Assembly: GCA_033807775.1 (NCBI GenBank)
Contig: CM066314.1
Span: forward strand, 98,186,929-98,250,928
Source of the DNA: Saussurea involucrata
Taxonomy: Eukaryota; Streptophyta; Magnoliopsida; Asterales; Asteraceae
Reading direction: 5' to 3'
Length of the DNA: 64,000 nt
How positions within the stretch are numbered: the first letter of the stretch is position 1; the number at the start of each line of letters is the position of its first letter. Under the pieces are notes generated by a model. The model was given only the letters and a program-made list of their open reading frames with translations, ran no database searches and was not told where the DNA came from. Below, one piece after another: positions 1 through 10,308 of the stretch. The position numbers and the translations under genes were made by a program.

Positions 1-796
1 CTCTGATACTTAGAATTTTGAACAAGTTACTCAGAATTCTGACTTTTCTACTCAGAATTCTGACTCAACTACTCAGAATTTGGATTTTTGATATCTAATG
101 AGGAATCATCGAAGATGATTACCAAAATCTCTTGATTTTGCAGGATTATCTTGATTTGAGAGGGAATATTGTCTCAAAATTTGATCTGATTGTTTCAAGG
201 TAAAGTTCAAAACCCGTGCTTCAACGTTTTAGGCTTTTGAACATATCAGTTCAAAACCCGTACTTAAATGACAATGGCTTCTGAATAATTCAGTTCAGGA
301 CCCGTACTTCAGAGACTAAGACTTCTAAACAAATCAGTTTAGAACTCATATTTCTCAGGTGATATCCTTAACTGTCATATTTTTATGTTTCAAGGAACAA
401 GTGGTGAAAGGTAACATTGCATTACGTTTATTTCTATTGCTTTGAATGTTTGAATCTTAACAAATTTAATTCAATGATATGAATTTTTTTAATTTTCATT
501 CAATGAATAAATGTGTGTCAAAGAGTGATTTTACAAGTATTTTGTATTATCTGAGCTATATTTGTTTCAACTTTCACTTCTGAATTAAATCGAAAGGTAA
601 GCAAAACATGAATGAAATTATGCCGAATGCTCAATGTTATGAAATCTATACTTATATAGAATATAATGCTCAAAAAGCCTAAATGTCAGAATGATGGATG
701 GAAACAAAAATATGGGGGAAGTACTACGTTTTAGTACCAAGTGATTAAGATGAAATATAAATATATATAAAATCATTTAGTTTGAAAGTTTGTACC

Positions 797-1075
797 TGTG
801 GCCTTTCTGGTTTGGGAGAGTAAGTCCTAAGGGGTGCTCGACACCTAGTCCCTAAGATCAACTGGTCTGGGATCGGCTGACCCAAATCCTGCAATAGAAT
901 CAGATAGAAAGCCATGTTCTACTGGTACAAATGGGTTTAAGATATATCGATGTGGCCTTTCTGGTTTGGGAAATTAAGTTCCAAGGGGTGCTTGTCACCT
1001 AGCACCTAAGACCAACTGGTCTGGGATATGCTGACCCAAATCCTGCAATAGAACCAGATAGAAAGTCATGTTTAA
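797..1075 (+). repeat. Duplicated 154-bp unit with a short hairpin
   Basis: Two tandem units start with TGTGGCCTTTCTGGTTTGGG at 797 and 951. Each contains a short potential stem, GGTG-CTCGA-CACC in the first and GGTG-CTTGT-CACC in the second, inside a wider AGGGG...CCCT pairing. The same two-unit arrangement recurs at 31350-31625 and 33893-34165, and inverted at 51185-51455. It is non-coding. Confidence 0.8.
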
Positions 1076-1109
1076 TGATGTATCTTATTCTTACTAAACT
1101 TTTTGATCA

Positions 1110-1180
1110 AAAGATGCCAATGTGCACAAAATTAAAAGATGTCAATGAGCACAAAATTAAAAGATGCCAATGAGCACACA
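1110..1180 (+). repeat. Short tandem repeat AAAGATGCCAATGAGCACAA
   Basis: Three copies of a 24-25 bp unit (AAAGATGCCAATGTGCACAA and variants). Homologous arrays with about five copies sit at the same relative place in F2 (31664-31785) and F1 (34203-34325), and an inverted one in G (51075-51145). Copy number varies between elements. Confidence 0.8.
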
Positions 1181-1613
1181 TCTCTTGAAACTTTGGGAAA
1201 ATTCAAAGTCGCAATAAACCTGTAAATTTGTGAAAATCCTGATTTTGGACAAATAGTGTGAGTAGAGCAAAGTATTCGTATATGTTTTTAGAATTGCATA
1301 TTCTTGAAGCTAATCATATTTCGCATGCTAAGCACACAAAATAGATTTAATAAAGGAATTGAAACTGAACATTTTTAACTTGATATGCAATGATGACTTG
1401 TATTTGAATCCAAACACATGCATTTGATTTCATTTGATTGAAAAATCTGATAAATTTCATTAAGTTGGATTTCTTTTGTAAAATTTTCAAATGATCAAAT
1501 GTTAGTAGTTATCAAGTGTAGTTCATTGAATCTTATTTTTCTTGTAGAAATGTTTTCATTAAAGCACTATATTTGAAATGAATAATTTTAATGAAATATA
1601 TGCATACTTTCAG

Positions 1614-2227
1614 GGGGAGAAAACAAATTGCTCCATAATTCTTATTTTGAGGGGGAGCAAGGTTATTCATTAAGGAGGAGAAAAAGCATAGACTTCATTC
1701 GAAGAAAAAGCATCGCTAAAGTTTTGAAAATCAAGGGGGAGAAAAGCTAAAGATTTTGAAGATTGATATGGTTTTTGTACAGAAATAACAAAAGAGAGAA
1801 ATGTTATTTTAAGAAGGAGAAGAGGAAAAGAAAACCGATCGGTTGTTTCTTATAAAGAAATCTTATGAAAGCTGAAATGAAGATGAGAATTGTCATTTCA
1901 AGGGGGAGCAAAGAAAAAGCAAATATATAACAGAAATCAATTTTTTCTCCAACACAACTTTCAAATCTGACATCTCATCATTCAAATCCTCCACCTTCTT
2001 CTCCAAATTTTCTACTTTTTCCCCCATCTCCTTGTTTCGTTTCTGAATCTTTTCAAATTCAGAAGTTTCTAACAGTGAACCTGAACCAACAGATGGTCTA
2101 ACTCAGATTATTCAGAATTCTGAGCAAAAGTTGTCAAAGCATTCAGAAGAGCTCCTTCTGAAGATTGTTCCTGCTCCAAGAATTTGATGATGAAAAGTAC
2201 AAGTGTGTTTGACAAAAAGGGGGAGAT
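1614..2227 (+). promoter_or_regulatory. Polypurine tract cluster upstream of the A 3' LTR
   Basis: GGGGGAG-type purine tracts occur near 1614, 1652, 1735, 1900 and finally 2218-2227, where AAGGGGGAGAT abuts the LTR start TGTTAG. Only the last is the expected plus-strand primer. Multiple polypurine-like motifs are a known hallmark of Sirevirus-type elements. Confidence 0.75.
1925..2105 (-). pseudogene. Antisense coiled-coil coding fragment
   Basis: The minus strand reads open for about 60 codons, starting near 2105 (RPSVGSGSLLETSEFEKIQK) and continuing into heptad-like sequence (EKVENLEKKVEDLNDEMSDL). This resembles the coiled-coil part of the Gag proteins of F2, H and E. It lies antisense in A's 3' non-coding region, next to the last polypurine tract. 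It may be an inverted Gag fragment or a rearrangement scar. There is no start codon and no known function. Confidence 0.4.
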
Positions 2228-2757
2228 TGTTAGGTCTAGAGTTTTGTCAAAAACACAAGTGTTAAGTTCTGAGTAAGAAGACTAAAGAAGACTCAGAAGA
2301 CTCAGAAGTTCTGAGTAGAAGACTCAGAAGTTCTGAGTGAGAAATCTCAAAAAGATTCTAAGTGTTGGATTCTGACTAGAAGGTTCAGAGTTCTGAGTAG
2401 GAGACTCAGAATTTCTGACTATGAAGACAAATGTTCTGAAGCGCTTATTCAGAAGTATGTTCAGAATTCATATATTGGGATATTCTCTGTTATATTCAGT
2501 TACTAATTAGGACACGTGTAATTGTTCTATTAGTCTGTTTCTCATATGTACTGTAGCTTTAACTTTTCTCTACAGTATATATAGTTTTAGCAACACTTTG
2601 CTAACTAATCTTTGATATAATCTTTGGTGAATCCATTTAGAGAAATTCATTGTAATATCTTGTAATTCACAGATTGTTAATAAATCATATGACCAGTTGC
2701 TGTGAATACGATCTTAATTGTTCATATTTGATTGTAAGAATAGATCCTGAACTTTCA
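2228..2757 (+). repeat. 3' LTR of element A
   Basis: Starts TGTTAGGTCTAGAG directly after the polypurine tract and ends ..GAACTTTCA at the junction with B coding sequence; about 530 bp with TG...CA ends. A TATA-like run (CAGTATATATAG) lies near 2572. The first 200 bases carry many TCAGAAnTTCTGA palindromes (2302, 2324, 2384, 2406). The partner LTR is outside the window, so divergence cannot be estimated. Confidence 0.8.
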
Positions 2758-3890
2758 GCATCTCTGTTGTTCAGTATGAAACACTGACATCCAAAGATGT
2801 GAAGAAAGATGATTGAAGGCTTTCTCCCATGAAAAAGTTCATAGTCTGTTTTATTGAATCTTTTCACTATCAGTGACCTGTTTTGCATAAAACAAGAGGT
2901 GTTGATAGCTTCTGCCCAAAACTGAGTAGGCAGGTGATAATCGCTGAGCATTGAACGTGCAGCTTCAATAATTATTCTATTTCTTCTTTCAGCGACTCCA
3001 TTTTGTTGCGGTGTTCTCACTGAAGAAAAGTTGTGAGAAATACCCTTACTCTCAAAGAAGGAATCAAGAGAACTGTTTTTGAATTCAGTCCCATGATCAC
3101 TCCTTATTGAGCGAACGGTCAAATTGTTCAGGGTTTCCATCTTCCTAACAAAGGTGATGAGTTCTTCAGGGGTGTCACTCTTGGAACGGAGAAACATAAC
3201 CCATGTATAAGGAGAAAATTCATCAACTATGACTAGTGTATATTTCTTTCCAGCGATGGATTGTTTGTTAACAGGGCCAAACAAATCCATATGGAGTAGT
3301 TGTAGAGGAGATGACACTGAGGAAACTTGCTTTGATTTAAAGCTTGCTTTGGTATGCTTCCCTTTTACACACGCTGAACATAAAGACTGTTTGGCGTATG
3401 AGTGTTGAGGTAGACAAGTAACCAACTCTTTTGAAGAAAGAGTGTTCAGTGTCTTAAAATTTAGATGAGAGAGCCTCTTATGCCATAGCCAGTTGACATC
3501 AGATGAGGCTTTTGAGAAGAAACAAGAGTTCTCAGTGGTTGTTGAGTCCATGTTTATTACATAAACATTTTCCAAACGATAACCGCTGAGAGCTATCTTC
3601 TCCTTTTTGTCAGTGACAAAGCAGGATTCGTTAGTAAAGATTACTTTGTTATCCTTGTCGCAAAGCTGGCTTATGCTTAGAAGATTATGCTTCAGCCCTT
3701 CAACATATGCGACTCTTCTGAAGGTGGTTGTACCATTTGAGAGTACACCAAACCCTCGGGTATGTCCTTTTCCATTTCCACCGAAAGTCACAGAGGGACC
3801 CTTCTCTTCCTTGTATTCAACGAGCGGGCTTTTCTTTCCAGTCATGTGTCTAGAGCATCCACTATCGAGATACCAGATACCCTTCTGAAC
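2758..3890 (-). pseudogene. pol: B pol fragment: protease, zinc-binding domain, integrase
   Basis: The coding frame runs from about 3956 down to 2758. It begins with the protease motif WYLDSGCSRHMTG (DSG active site). Then come the GAG-pre-integrase HHCC region (WLWHKRLSHLNFKTL...CSACVKGK) and the integrase core with its DDE signs (LLHMDLFGP, IRSDHGTEF, RTPQQNGVAERRN). The reading stops making sense after FGCQCFILNNRD, where the inserted LTR of A supplies the last codons. Reverse transcriptase and RNase H are absent from the window. No stop interrupts the remaining part. Confidence 0.88.
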
Positions 3891-5161
3891 CTGAATTGCA
3901 GATGTTGAAGTAGAGGGAATGTCTGAACTTTCTTCCTCATCTTCAATCTTTGCCATAAGACAAAGATTTGCTTCATCATCCTCAAAATCAGATGAAGATT
4001 CTTCTTCTTCAGAAGCTTTTCAGCTTTGCCTTTCTTCTTGAAGCTTTTCAGCTTTGCATATTTTTCTTTCAACTTAGAATATTTGTCATCTTTATTCCTG
4101 GGAATGAAGGATTTCTTGGGAAACGCTGAGTTTCTCGATACTTTCTTAGACTTGCACTCGTTAGCGAAATGTCCAATCTTTTCGCAGTTAAAACAAGTAG
4201 CAGTAGCCTTATCAACAGTAGCTGATGATCTTGGCTTATCAGTTATTGAAAGAGGTTTGTTCTTTCTGAACATTTTCTTTTTGGCGAATCTCCTGAACTT
4301 TTTAGTTAGGAGAGCCAAAGATTCATCATCATCTGAAGAGTCAGAATCTGATGACCTTTCAGAGTTACTCTCTAACTCAGTGATAGTGACCGAGGGTCGC
4401 TGAGTAGAAGGTTCCTCTAAGATTAAAGCAACAGGGGTGCTTTTGGAATATTTTATAAGATTCTTCTTAAGATGGCTTGTTTGCTCATGATTCAGCATCG
4501 TGCCATATAAGGTAGCAAGGGTCATTGATCTTAGATCTTTTGACAGCTTGAGACACATAGAATAATTGTCCCAGCTTTCAGGTACATATTCTAGAAACTT
4601 TGTCAGCACTTCAAAGTTAGAATATTCCTTACCAACAGTTTTCAGATCTATTATTAAGCAATTAAAACATTGGTGAACTTCAGAGAGAGTCTCATTCTTA
4701 CCACAAATGAAACTTTCATACTGTCTTACCAGGTTTATCTTTCGAGAGTCCTGGACTTCAGCAGTACCTTCATACTGAACACATATTGTGTCCCACATGG
4801 CTTTTGAGGATTTCATGTTCATGACGGAATGGTAGACTTCGTTAGGAAGAGCCATGGATAGTATGGATCTGGCTTTTGTGTCGATAGCCACTTTCTTCTT
4901 ATCTTCGTCAGTCCACGTATGAACTTCTTTGGGTACCAGCCTTTCTGGAATAGCAGGTCTATTCTCAGCGGCAGGTCCTGCGGCATCAATTCTTACAGGA
5001 ATAAATGGGCCGTTTTCATAATAATAAGGCATAGTAGGGTCTACACCTTCTAAGAAGAGAGTCATCCTATTTTTCCATAGATTAAAATTATCTCTGGAGA
5101 ATCTAGGGGGTTTTGCAAGAGAACCATTGTCGATATAATTTGTGTTTGTGTTAGTAGTCAT
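3891..5161 (-). pseudogene. gag: B gag (frameshifted)
   Basis: Starts at ATG 5161 (MTTNTNTNYIDNGSLAKPPR), the usual copia Gag start just 3' of the primer site. It has a UBN2/copia Gag body (MWDTICVQYEGTAEVQDSRK; LEYVPESWDNYSM), a CCHC knuckle (CFNCEKIGHFANEC) near 4150-4190 and a KE-rich tail. A frameshift near 4015-4025 throws the tail out of frame. The acidic segment EDEEESSDIPSTSTSA is then in the same frame as pol and fused to it at 3890/3891. That fusion point coincides with the predicted splice junction of element C. Confidence 0.85.
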
Positions 5162-5231
5162 TTTTCAGAAATAGCAAGGAAGAGAAATCTTAGTATAGAT
5201 TAGATCTTTGTTTATGAGATTAAAGAAATCC

Positions 5232-5245
5232 GCTCTGATACCACT
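5232..5245 (-). other. Primer-binding site of B (tRNA-iMet type)
   Basis: On the minus strand AGTGGTATCAGAGC directly follows the LTR end (..GGGACCAACA). TGGTATCAGAGC is complementary to the 3' end of initiator tRNA-Met, the standard copia primer. Confidence 0.9.
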
Positions 5246-6215
5246 TGTTGGTCCCGAAGGGCTATACAAGTTTGTAGAAAGGGGGGGGGGTTGAATACAA
5301 ACACACAGATTTTACTTTTCTAAATTGTTTATTGATAAATCATTAACAATTTACAGCTTGTTGCGGAAACAAGATTAAGGATAAATCCTAAATCTAAACT
5401 AGTTGGAACACTAAGTTTCTTGCACTAAGAAGGAGTAGGAAATTACTAATAATAACCTATCTCAAGATAAGAAGGATGAACTTGTCCAAAGTTAGCAAGT
5501 TACTTCAAAATGAAGTGAGTTCTTCTTCTTATATACTGCATGCATTTAATGCATTGCAGTTTACACTTTACACGTGGCAGCAGCTGATTTGTTGCATGTC
5601 ATTGACCTTTGCTGACAACCTTAGTAGCCGCATGTTTGAACAGTGTAGTATCAGAGTGGTTGTACGATTTCAGACAATAAGGAGGTTATTTTCTGACATA
5701 TCGTACGGAGTCGTGCAAGGGTGGTTATGACAAAAGTACTTTGTACGGAGGACTTCATGATCAGCTTTTCGTTGATTCAGCGATCTATCATTCTTCATCA
5801 GCGAATGATAGAGTTCAGCGATAGCTGAAGTCTTGTACTTTATACTTCACGTTGAATGGACAAATCTGAGTCTTCGCTGATCCGCATCAGTTCATTAGGA
5901 GACTTGTCGCTGGTTCTTGAGCTTGATCTTTGACTTCAGCGTAGAACCTATGTTGACGTGAAACTTGTCTTCAGAGATCATAAGTAAACAACTAACTTAT
6001 CAGCGATCACCATAAGTACTGAACAGACTCAGAGTATTATGGTGAACAGTTTCGCTGAATGTTTAATCTAAAGAGCGAGAGTTCCTATCAGCGGTACTGG
6101 AAGATCTTAGTACTTATCAGCGATAGTGAAACTCTAATACATATTGTTTACTTACAATTTTCACTAAGTATGTAAGAGAGGGTCATTATCAAATCACTGA
6201 GGGTTTGGATCAACA
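5246..6215 (-). repeat. 5' LTR of B (970 bp)
   Basis: In element orientation it starts TGTTGATCCAAACCC and ends GGGACCAACA. It is highly similar throughout to the C 3' LTR at 13414-14377. A TATA-like GTATATAAGAAGAAG lies near 5530. A run of ten G (5281-5290), C on the sense strand, lies close to the 3' end. Repeated CGCTGA/TCAGCG words occur throughout, including TTCAGCGATAGCTGAA near 5814. Confidence 0.9.
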
Positions 6216-6440
6216 CGTTGAATGCTTCAAAAACAACCCAATGCAGATGTGGAACGAGTTATCAAAGCAAATGCTTGGATCTGAAGTTGTTTTCAAGAGA
6301 AAGGAAGAAGAAAAGAAAGCTGAAAAAGAGGATACGGAACAGAAATTATCAGATGCTGAAATTGAAGAACTAAAGAAAAAGGTTATAGAGCTTACAAAGA
6401 GATTGTCTGACACAGAAAAGTTAAAACGGGTTTTGCGTGC
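6216..6440 (+). other. Unassigned lysine/glutamate-rich ORF segment
   Basis: The plus strand is open here (ORF 6205-6516) and encodes a charged helical segment (VFKRKEEEKKAEKEDTEQKL; LKKKVIELTKRLSDTEK). The left end lies in the B LTR and the right end in antisense D gag, so only 6216-6440 can be native. It resembles no family I can name. It may be a fragment of an accessory or Gag coiled coil, or part of the locus B jumped into. Confidence 0.3.
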
Positions 6441-7465
6441 ACAGGGTAGGAGGCTTGGTCAGAGAACCAGCAGTATAAATGGCGTTGATATTATTTGGCA
6501 TTTTTCAGAAAAATAGAGTATATCGGTATTCAAAGATTTTCAAACTGAAAGTGAACAGTAACCAATGGAACTGTAATGAACAATAGAGAAGATCTTTAAA
6601 CTAGACTGGTAAGCGTAAAACAGTGATAAAGTAACTTTTAAACTTTAAACTGTAAAACAGAGTATACTAGGAAGCTTTGAAACACACACACAATCAACAA
6701 AGTGAATCAACCTTGGTAGATTGGATGCATTGATTTGAGCAAATCAAGCAAGCTCTGATACCAACTGTAGGTTCCCAGATTCACGTTGCGTCACAATAAT
6801 GGTAAGAAAATACACAGCAGAAACATATTAATTAAAGCCATGAAAGTGAGTGATTGTGTAAAGATAATGCAACTGTGAGTATCAAATATAGAACAGTAAT
6901 AATGATAACAAGATCAAGTATAAAACGCTGCTCGTATATTGATAATGAATCACACCAAGAACACGTTGGAACAATATCGTACGGAGGTAGTGCTCGGGAT
7001 TACTGCAGTGTGTGCTTAAACAATTGTGGAAAAATGTTCTTACAAAAGCTTACAATCGTTTATTCCACTACCTCACTATTTATAGCCCTGATAATGTGTA
7101 GACAGTGTACTATCGTAACCTGGAACGACACGTGGAAAGTGTGTCTCCCTTATTTAGGGCATACGTGGAAAGTATGGACACGTGTCTAATACTTAGGATT
7201 TCTTAAGAGACTTAGGCTTCACAGAGGTCTTCACTTCAACAGAGTTCTTTTGCAAGGGCTCTGTTGGTCTTCTGTTGATAAACGGTTCTTCTGTTGGAAG
7301 TCTTCTGCCAGAGCTCTGTTGAGCTCTGTTGGATCCGCTAGAACTCTATCGAGCTCTGTTGGTCTTCTTGTTGAACTTCTTCCAAGTCTTCTGTCTGATC
7401 TCTGATGGTGTTCTGACTTGATACTATTTTCAATACTTTTACATGACAGATACTTGGGGCTAACA
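6441..7465 (-). mobile_element. Element D: LTR, primer site and gag start
   Basis: In minus orientation: LTR 7465-6766, primer site 6765-6751 (TGGTATCAGAGC), a 250-bp leader, and a Gag start at 6501 reading MPNNINAIYTAGSLTKPPTL. This is homologous to the E Gag start, where NNFFTTGSLTKPPTL is seen. The frame is lost near 6440, where unrelated sequence begins. The right edge of the LTR falls inside the 5' LTR of C, so D probably inserted there and removed or separated most of it. Confidence 0.75.
6766..7465 (-). repeat. LTR of D (700 bp)
   Basis: Element sense TGTTAGCCCCAAG ... GGGAACCTACA, TG...CA ends, followed by the primer site. It has a TATA-like CTATAAATAGTG near 7078 and multiple GAGCTCTGTTGG/CAGAG words (7197-7390) of the D/E/H lexicon. 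Confidence 0.8.
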
Positions 7466-7557
7466 AAATTTAGAAAAGTGAAAATCGTGTGTTTGTATTC
7501 AACCCCCCCCTTCTACAAACTTGTATAACCCTTCGGGACCAACAAGTGGTATCAGAG
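7466..7557 (+). repeat. Remnant of C 5' LTR plus primer site
   Basis: 7466-7544 matches the last 78 bp of the C 3' LTR (..CTTCGGGACCAACA), including a C-run. It is followed at 7545 by AGTGGTATCAGAG, the initiator-tRNA-Met primer site. The rest of the LTR is replaced by the LTR of D. Confidence 0.85.
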
Positions 7558-7626
7558 AAGATTTGTTTAATCTCATAAACAAGATCTGATCTATACTAAG
7601 ATTTCTCTTCCTTGCTATTTCTTAAA

Positions 7627-10017
7627 ATGGCTACCAACACAAACACCAACTATATTGACAACGGTTCTCTTGCAAAACCCCCTATATTCTCCAGAGATAA
7701 TTTTAATCTATGGAAAAATAGGATGATTCTGTTCTTAGAACGTGTAGACCCTACTATGCATTACTATCTTGAAAACGGCCCATATATTCCTATAAGAATT
7801 GATCCTGCAATTCCAGCCGCTGAGAATAGACCTGCTATTCCAGAAAGGCTGTTTCCCAAGGAAATTCATATGTGGACTGATGTAGATAAGAAGAAAGTGG
7901 CTATCGACACCAAATCCAGATCCATACTCTCCATGGCTCTTCCTGACGAAGTCTACCATTCCGTCATGAACCTGAAAACCTCAAAATCTATGTGGGACAC
8001 AATCTGTGTTCAGTATGAAGGTACTTCTGAAGTCCAGGACTCTCGAAAGATCATCCTGGTAAGACAGTATGAAAGCTTCATTTGTGGTAAGAATGAAACT
8101 CTCTCTAAAGTACACCAACGTTTTAACTGCTTAATAATAGATCTGAAAACTGCTGGTAAGGAATATTCTAACTTTGAAGTACTGACAAAGTTCTTAGAAT
8201 GTTTACCTGAAAGCTGGGACAGTTATTCTATGTGTCTCAAGCTGTCAAAGGATCTAAAATAAATGACCCTTTCTACCTTATATGGCACGATGCTGAATCA
8301 CGAGCAATCGAGTCATCTTAAGAAGAATCTTGTAAAATATTCCAAAAGCACCCCTATTGCTTTAATCTCAGAGTCCCCTTTCACTCAGCGATCGACTATC
8401 ACTATCACTGAGTTGGAAACTAACTCTGAACGTTCATCAGACTCTGATGCTTTAGATGATGATGAAACTCTGGCATTCATGGCTAATAAGTTCAGGAGAT
8501 TTGCTAGAAAGAGTAATTTCAAGAAGAATAAACCTCTTGCTATTACTGACAAGCCAATATCATCAACCCCTGTTGATAAGGCTACTGCTACTTGCTATAA
8601 CTGTGAAAAGATAGGACATTTTTCTAGCGAGTGCAGGTCAAAGAAAGTCTCTAGACCCTCAGCTTTTCCCAAGAAAAACTTTACTCACAGGACTAGAGAT
8701 GAAAAATACAAAAAGCTGAAAGAAAGGTATTCAAAGCTGAAACCCTTTAAGAAGAAAGGCAAAGGCCTTATGGCTGACTATGATTGGGATGCATCTGACG
8801 AAGAAGAATCATCTGACTCTGAAGATGATGATGAAGCCAATCTATGTCTCATGGACAAACTTGAAGATGAGGAAGAAAATTCTGACATTCCCTCTACTTC
8901 AACCTCTGCTACTAAGGTATCACCTTCCTTCTTTACCAATATTTTAAATATTGATGAAGTTGATAGTCTTCGAAAGATCGATCTCTTGACTAGAAGTTTA
9001 TATGAAGCCATGAATGGCAAAACTGTTGTTGAAAATCAAAACCTTGATCTCGCCGAACAGCTTAAAAACTGTCACCTTCAAATAGAAAATCTTTCTAAAA
9101 TTGAAGAAGATTTTAAAGATCAAGTTCATTTAAATCAGCTAGTCAAAATCGAGTGCGAAGAAGCTATCGCTGCATTAAAAGCTGAAAAAGCTACTGTTGA
9201 TGGATGGTATAATTCCTCAACAAAGATCACTGAGATAATTAAGTCTCAGATTCCCCTGAGTGATAAACGTGGTCTTGGTTACAAAGCTGATACTCTAGAA
9301 CCAACCACTGACCGTTCCATGCTTAAGTTTGGAATGTTCGTATCCTCTATCCCTGACACTTTCTCTTCTCAATATTCCTCTTCTAATCCGCCTATCCCTA
9401 AGGAAATCTCTACTTTAACTTCTAAAGGTAAAGAAAAAGTTGTTTATCCAAAAACTACCTCAGTCTTTAAAAACAAAGGTACAGGAATTATTTTTAATCA
9501 AAATCCTCAGAAGGGTACCTTTGTACCAAAGCTGAATGCTTCTAAAACTTAAGTGACTTATCCCTCTAGTTCAAAGAATAAGATTCCTGGATCTATTTAG
9601 CGATCTACTCCTAGAATCAAAGTGGAAATTATTGGTAAGAAATCCGAAGAACTGAATGTTCCTCCCATTTCAAAAGCCAATAGCTTACTTGGTGTTGGTC
9701 CTTCAAATTCAAAATCAAAAGCTCAGCATGCAAATGGTCCTAGAAATACTTTTAGTTATAGGAAATGTTATCATTGTGGACTTACCAATCATATTGCTAG
9801 TAAGTGCCCCACAACCACCCAAGCTGAAAAGATAGCTAAGGTGAAGATCATTGCCCCCAAGGCAAAGAAGACCACAGAGGTTAAGAAATTAACCAAAGTG
9901 AAGACTGACAAAGCTGAATCTTCAAATGCTGCAAAGACCGCTGAACCTTCCACCTTCTCTTCTACCCCCACTGACAAGTGTGTACACATGGTTAAGTGGG
10001 TACCCAAGACAAACTAA
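7627..10017 (+). pseudogene. gag: C gag, long form, with internal stops
   Basis: ATG 7627 (MATNTNTNYIDNGSLAKPP). One frame runs to the TAA at 10015-10017, interrupted by stops at 8260-8262, 9550-9552 and 9598-9600. The first replaces the Ser codon seen in B, a simple nonsense change. The domains in order are the copia Gag body (about residues 20-210), a CCHC knuckle CYNCEKIGHFSSEC (near 8600), an acidic Ser/Asp-rich stretch, a helical region (8930-9240), a second CCHC knuckle CYHCGLTNHIASKC (near 9770) and a lysine-rich tail ending WVPKTN. The second half, from 8917, lies within a candidate intron. Pol continues in the same frame after the final TAA. Confidence 0.85.
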
Positions 10018-10035
10018 TCTTCCTTTGTAATGCAG
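8917..10035 (+). other. Candidate intron separating Gag from Gag-Pol
   Basis: Donor ACTAAG|GTATCACC at 8917; acceptor TTTGTAATGCAG|GTTAAG ending at 10035; 1,119 bp, phase 0. Removing it joins ..STSTSATK to VKKGIWYLDSG without a gap. Element B shows exactly this junction in its DNA (3890/3891), codon for codon, with only point differences. The retained form encodes the second Gag knuckle and the Gag stop. Splicing is inferred, not observed. Confidence 0.65.
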
Positions 10036-10305
10036 GTTAAGAAGGGTATCTGGTATCTCGATAGCGGATGCTCCAGACACATGACTGGTATGAAGAACCT
10101 GCTCACTGAGTACAAAGAAGAGAAGGGTCCCTCTGTAACTTTCGGTGGAAATGGAAAAGGACATACCCGAGGGTTTGGTGTACTCTCTAATGGTACAACA
10201 ACTTTCAGAAGAGTCGCATATGTTGAAGGACTGAAGCATAATCTTCTAAGCATTAGTCAGCTTTGCGACATGGATAACAAATTAATCTTTACTAAGGAAT
10301 CCCGC
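10036..10305 (+). pseudogene. pol: C pol remnant: protease only
   Basis: Starts VKKGIWYLDSGCSRHMTG and continues about 90 codons (GGNGKGHTRGFGVLSNG; LKHNLLSISQLCDMDN), homologous to B and E protease. After ..LIFTKES at about 10305 the sequence switches to the accessory ORF. This marks a deletion of the remaining integrase, reverse transcriptase and RNase H. Confidence 0.85.
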
Positions 10306-10308
10306 TGA

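Larger units (their letters stand above)
1..2757 (+). mobile_element. Element A: 3' end of a Sirevirus-like copia element
   Basis: The 3' non-coding region and 3' LTR of a plus-strand copia-type element whose body lies left of the window. Most of 180-1700 is clearly homologous to the 3' regions of F2 (30780-32280), F1 (33300-34338) and, inverted, G (50600-52100). No coding sequence was found on the plus strand. The last bases of the LTR (..TTTCA) are followed by GCATC and then directly by element B's pol coding sequence read on the minus strand, so A is inserted in B's pol gene. The 5' half of A and the rest of B's pol should lie to the left of the window. Confidence 0.85.
2758..6215 (-). mobile_element. 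Element B: 5' half of a copia element
   Basis: On the minus strand the order is 5' LTR (6215-5246), initiator-tRNA-Met primer site, leader, gag (from 5161) and the first part of pol. The copy is then cut at 2758 by insertion of A. B is the same family as C: the LTRs align over their length with few differences and the Gag proteins are clearly homologous. Unlike C, B lacks the 1,119-bp segment between the Gag body and the protease; see the intron entry at 8917. Confidence 0.85.

Noticed and set aside
3880..3900. Explaining the B/C difference as a plain microhomology deletion
   Set aside because: Only a short TGC-like match is shared and it would not predict the exact phase-0 GT-AG boundaries. 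I keep it as the main alternative to splicing rather than excluding it.
5232..5245. CTCTGATACCA sequences as possible tRNA remnants
   Set aside because: They are primer-binding sites complementary to the 3' end of initiator tRNA-Met next to LTR ends; no cloverleaf can be formed around them.
7466..7544. A solo-LTR remnant unrelated to C
   Set aside because: It is followed directly by a primer site and C gag and matches the end of the C 3' LTR, so it is the C 5' LTR cut by D.
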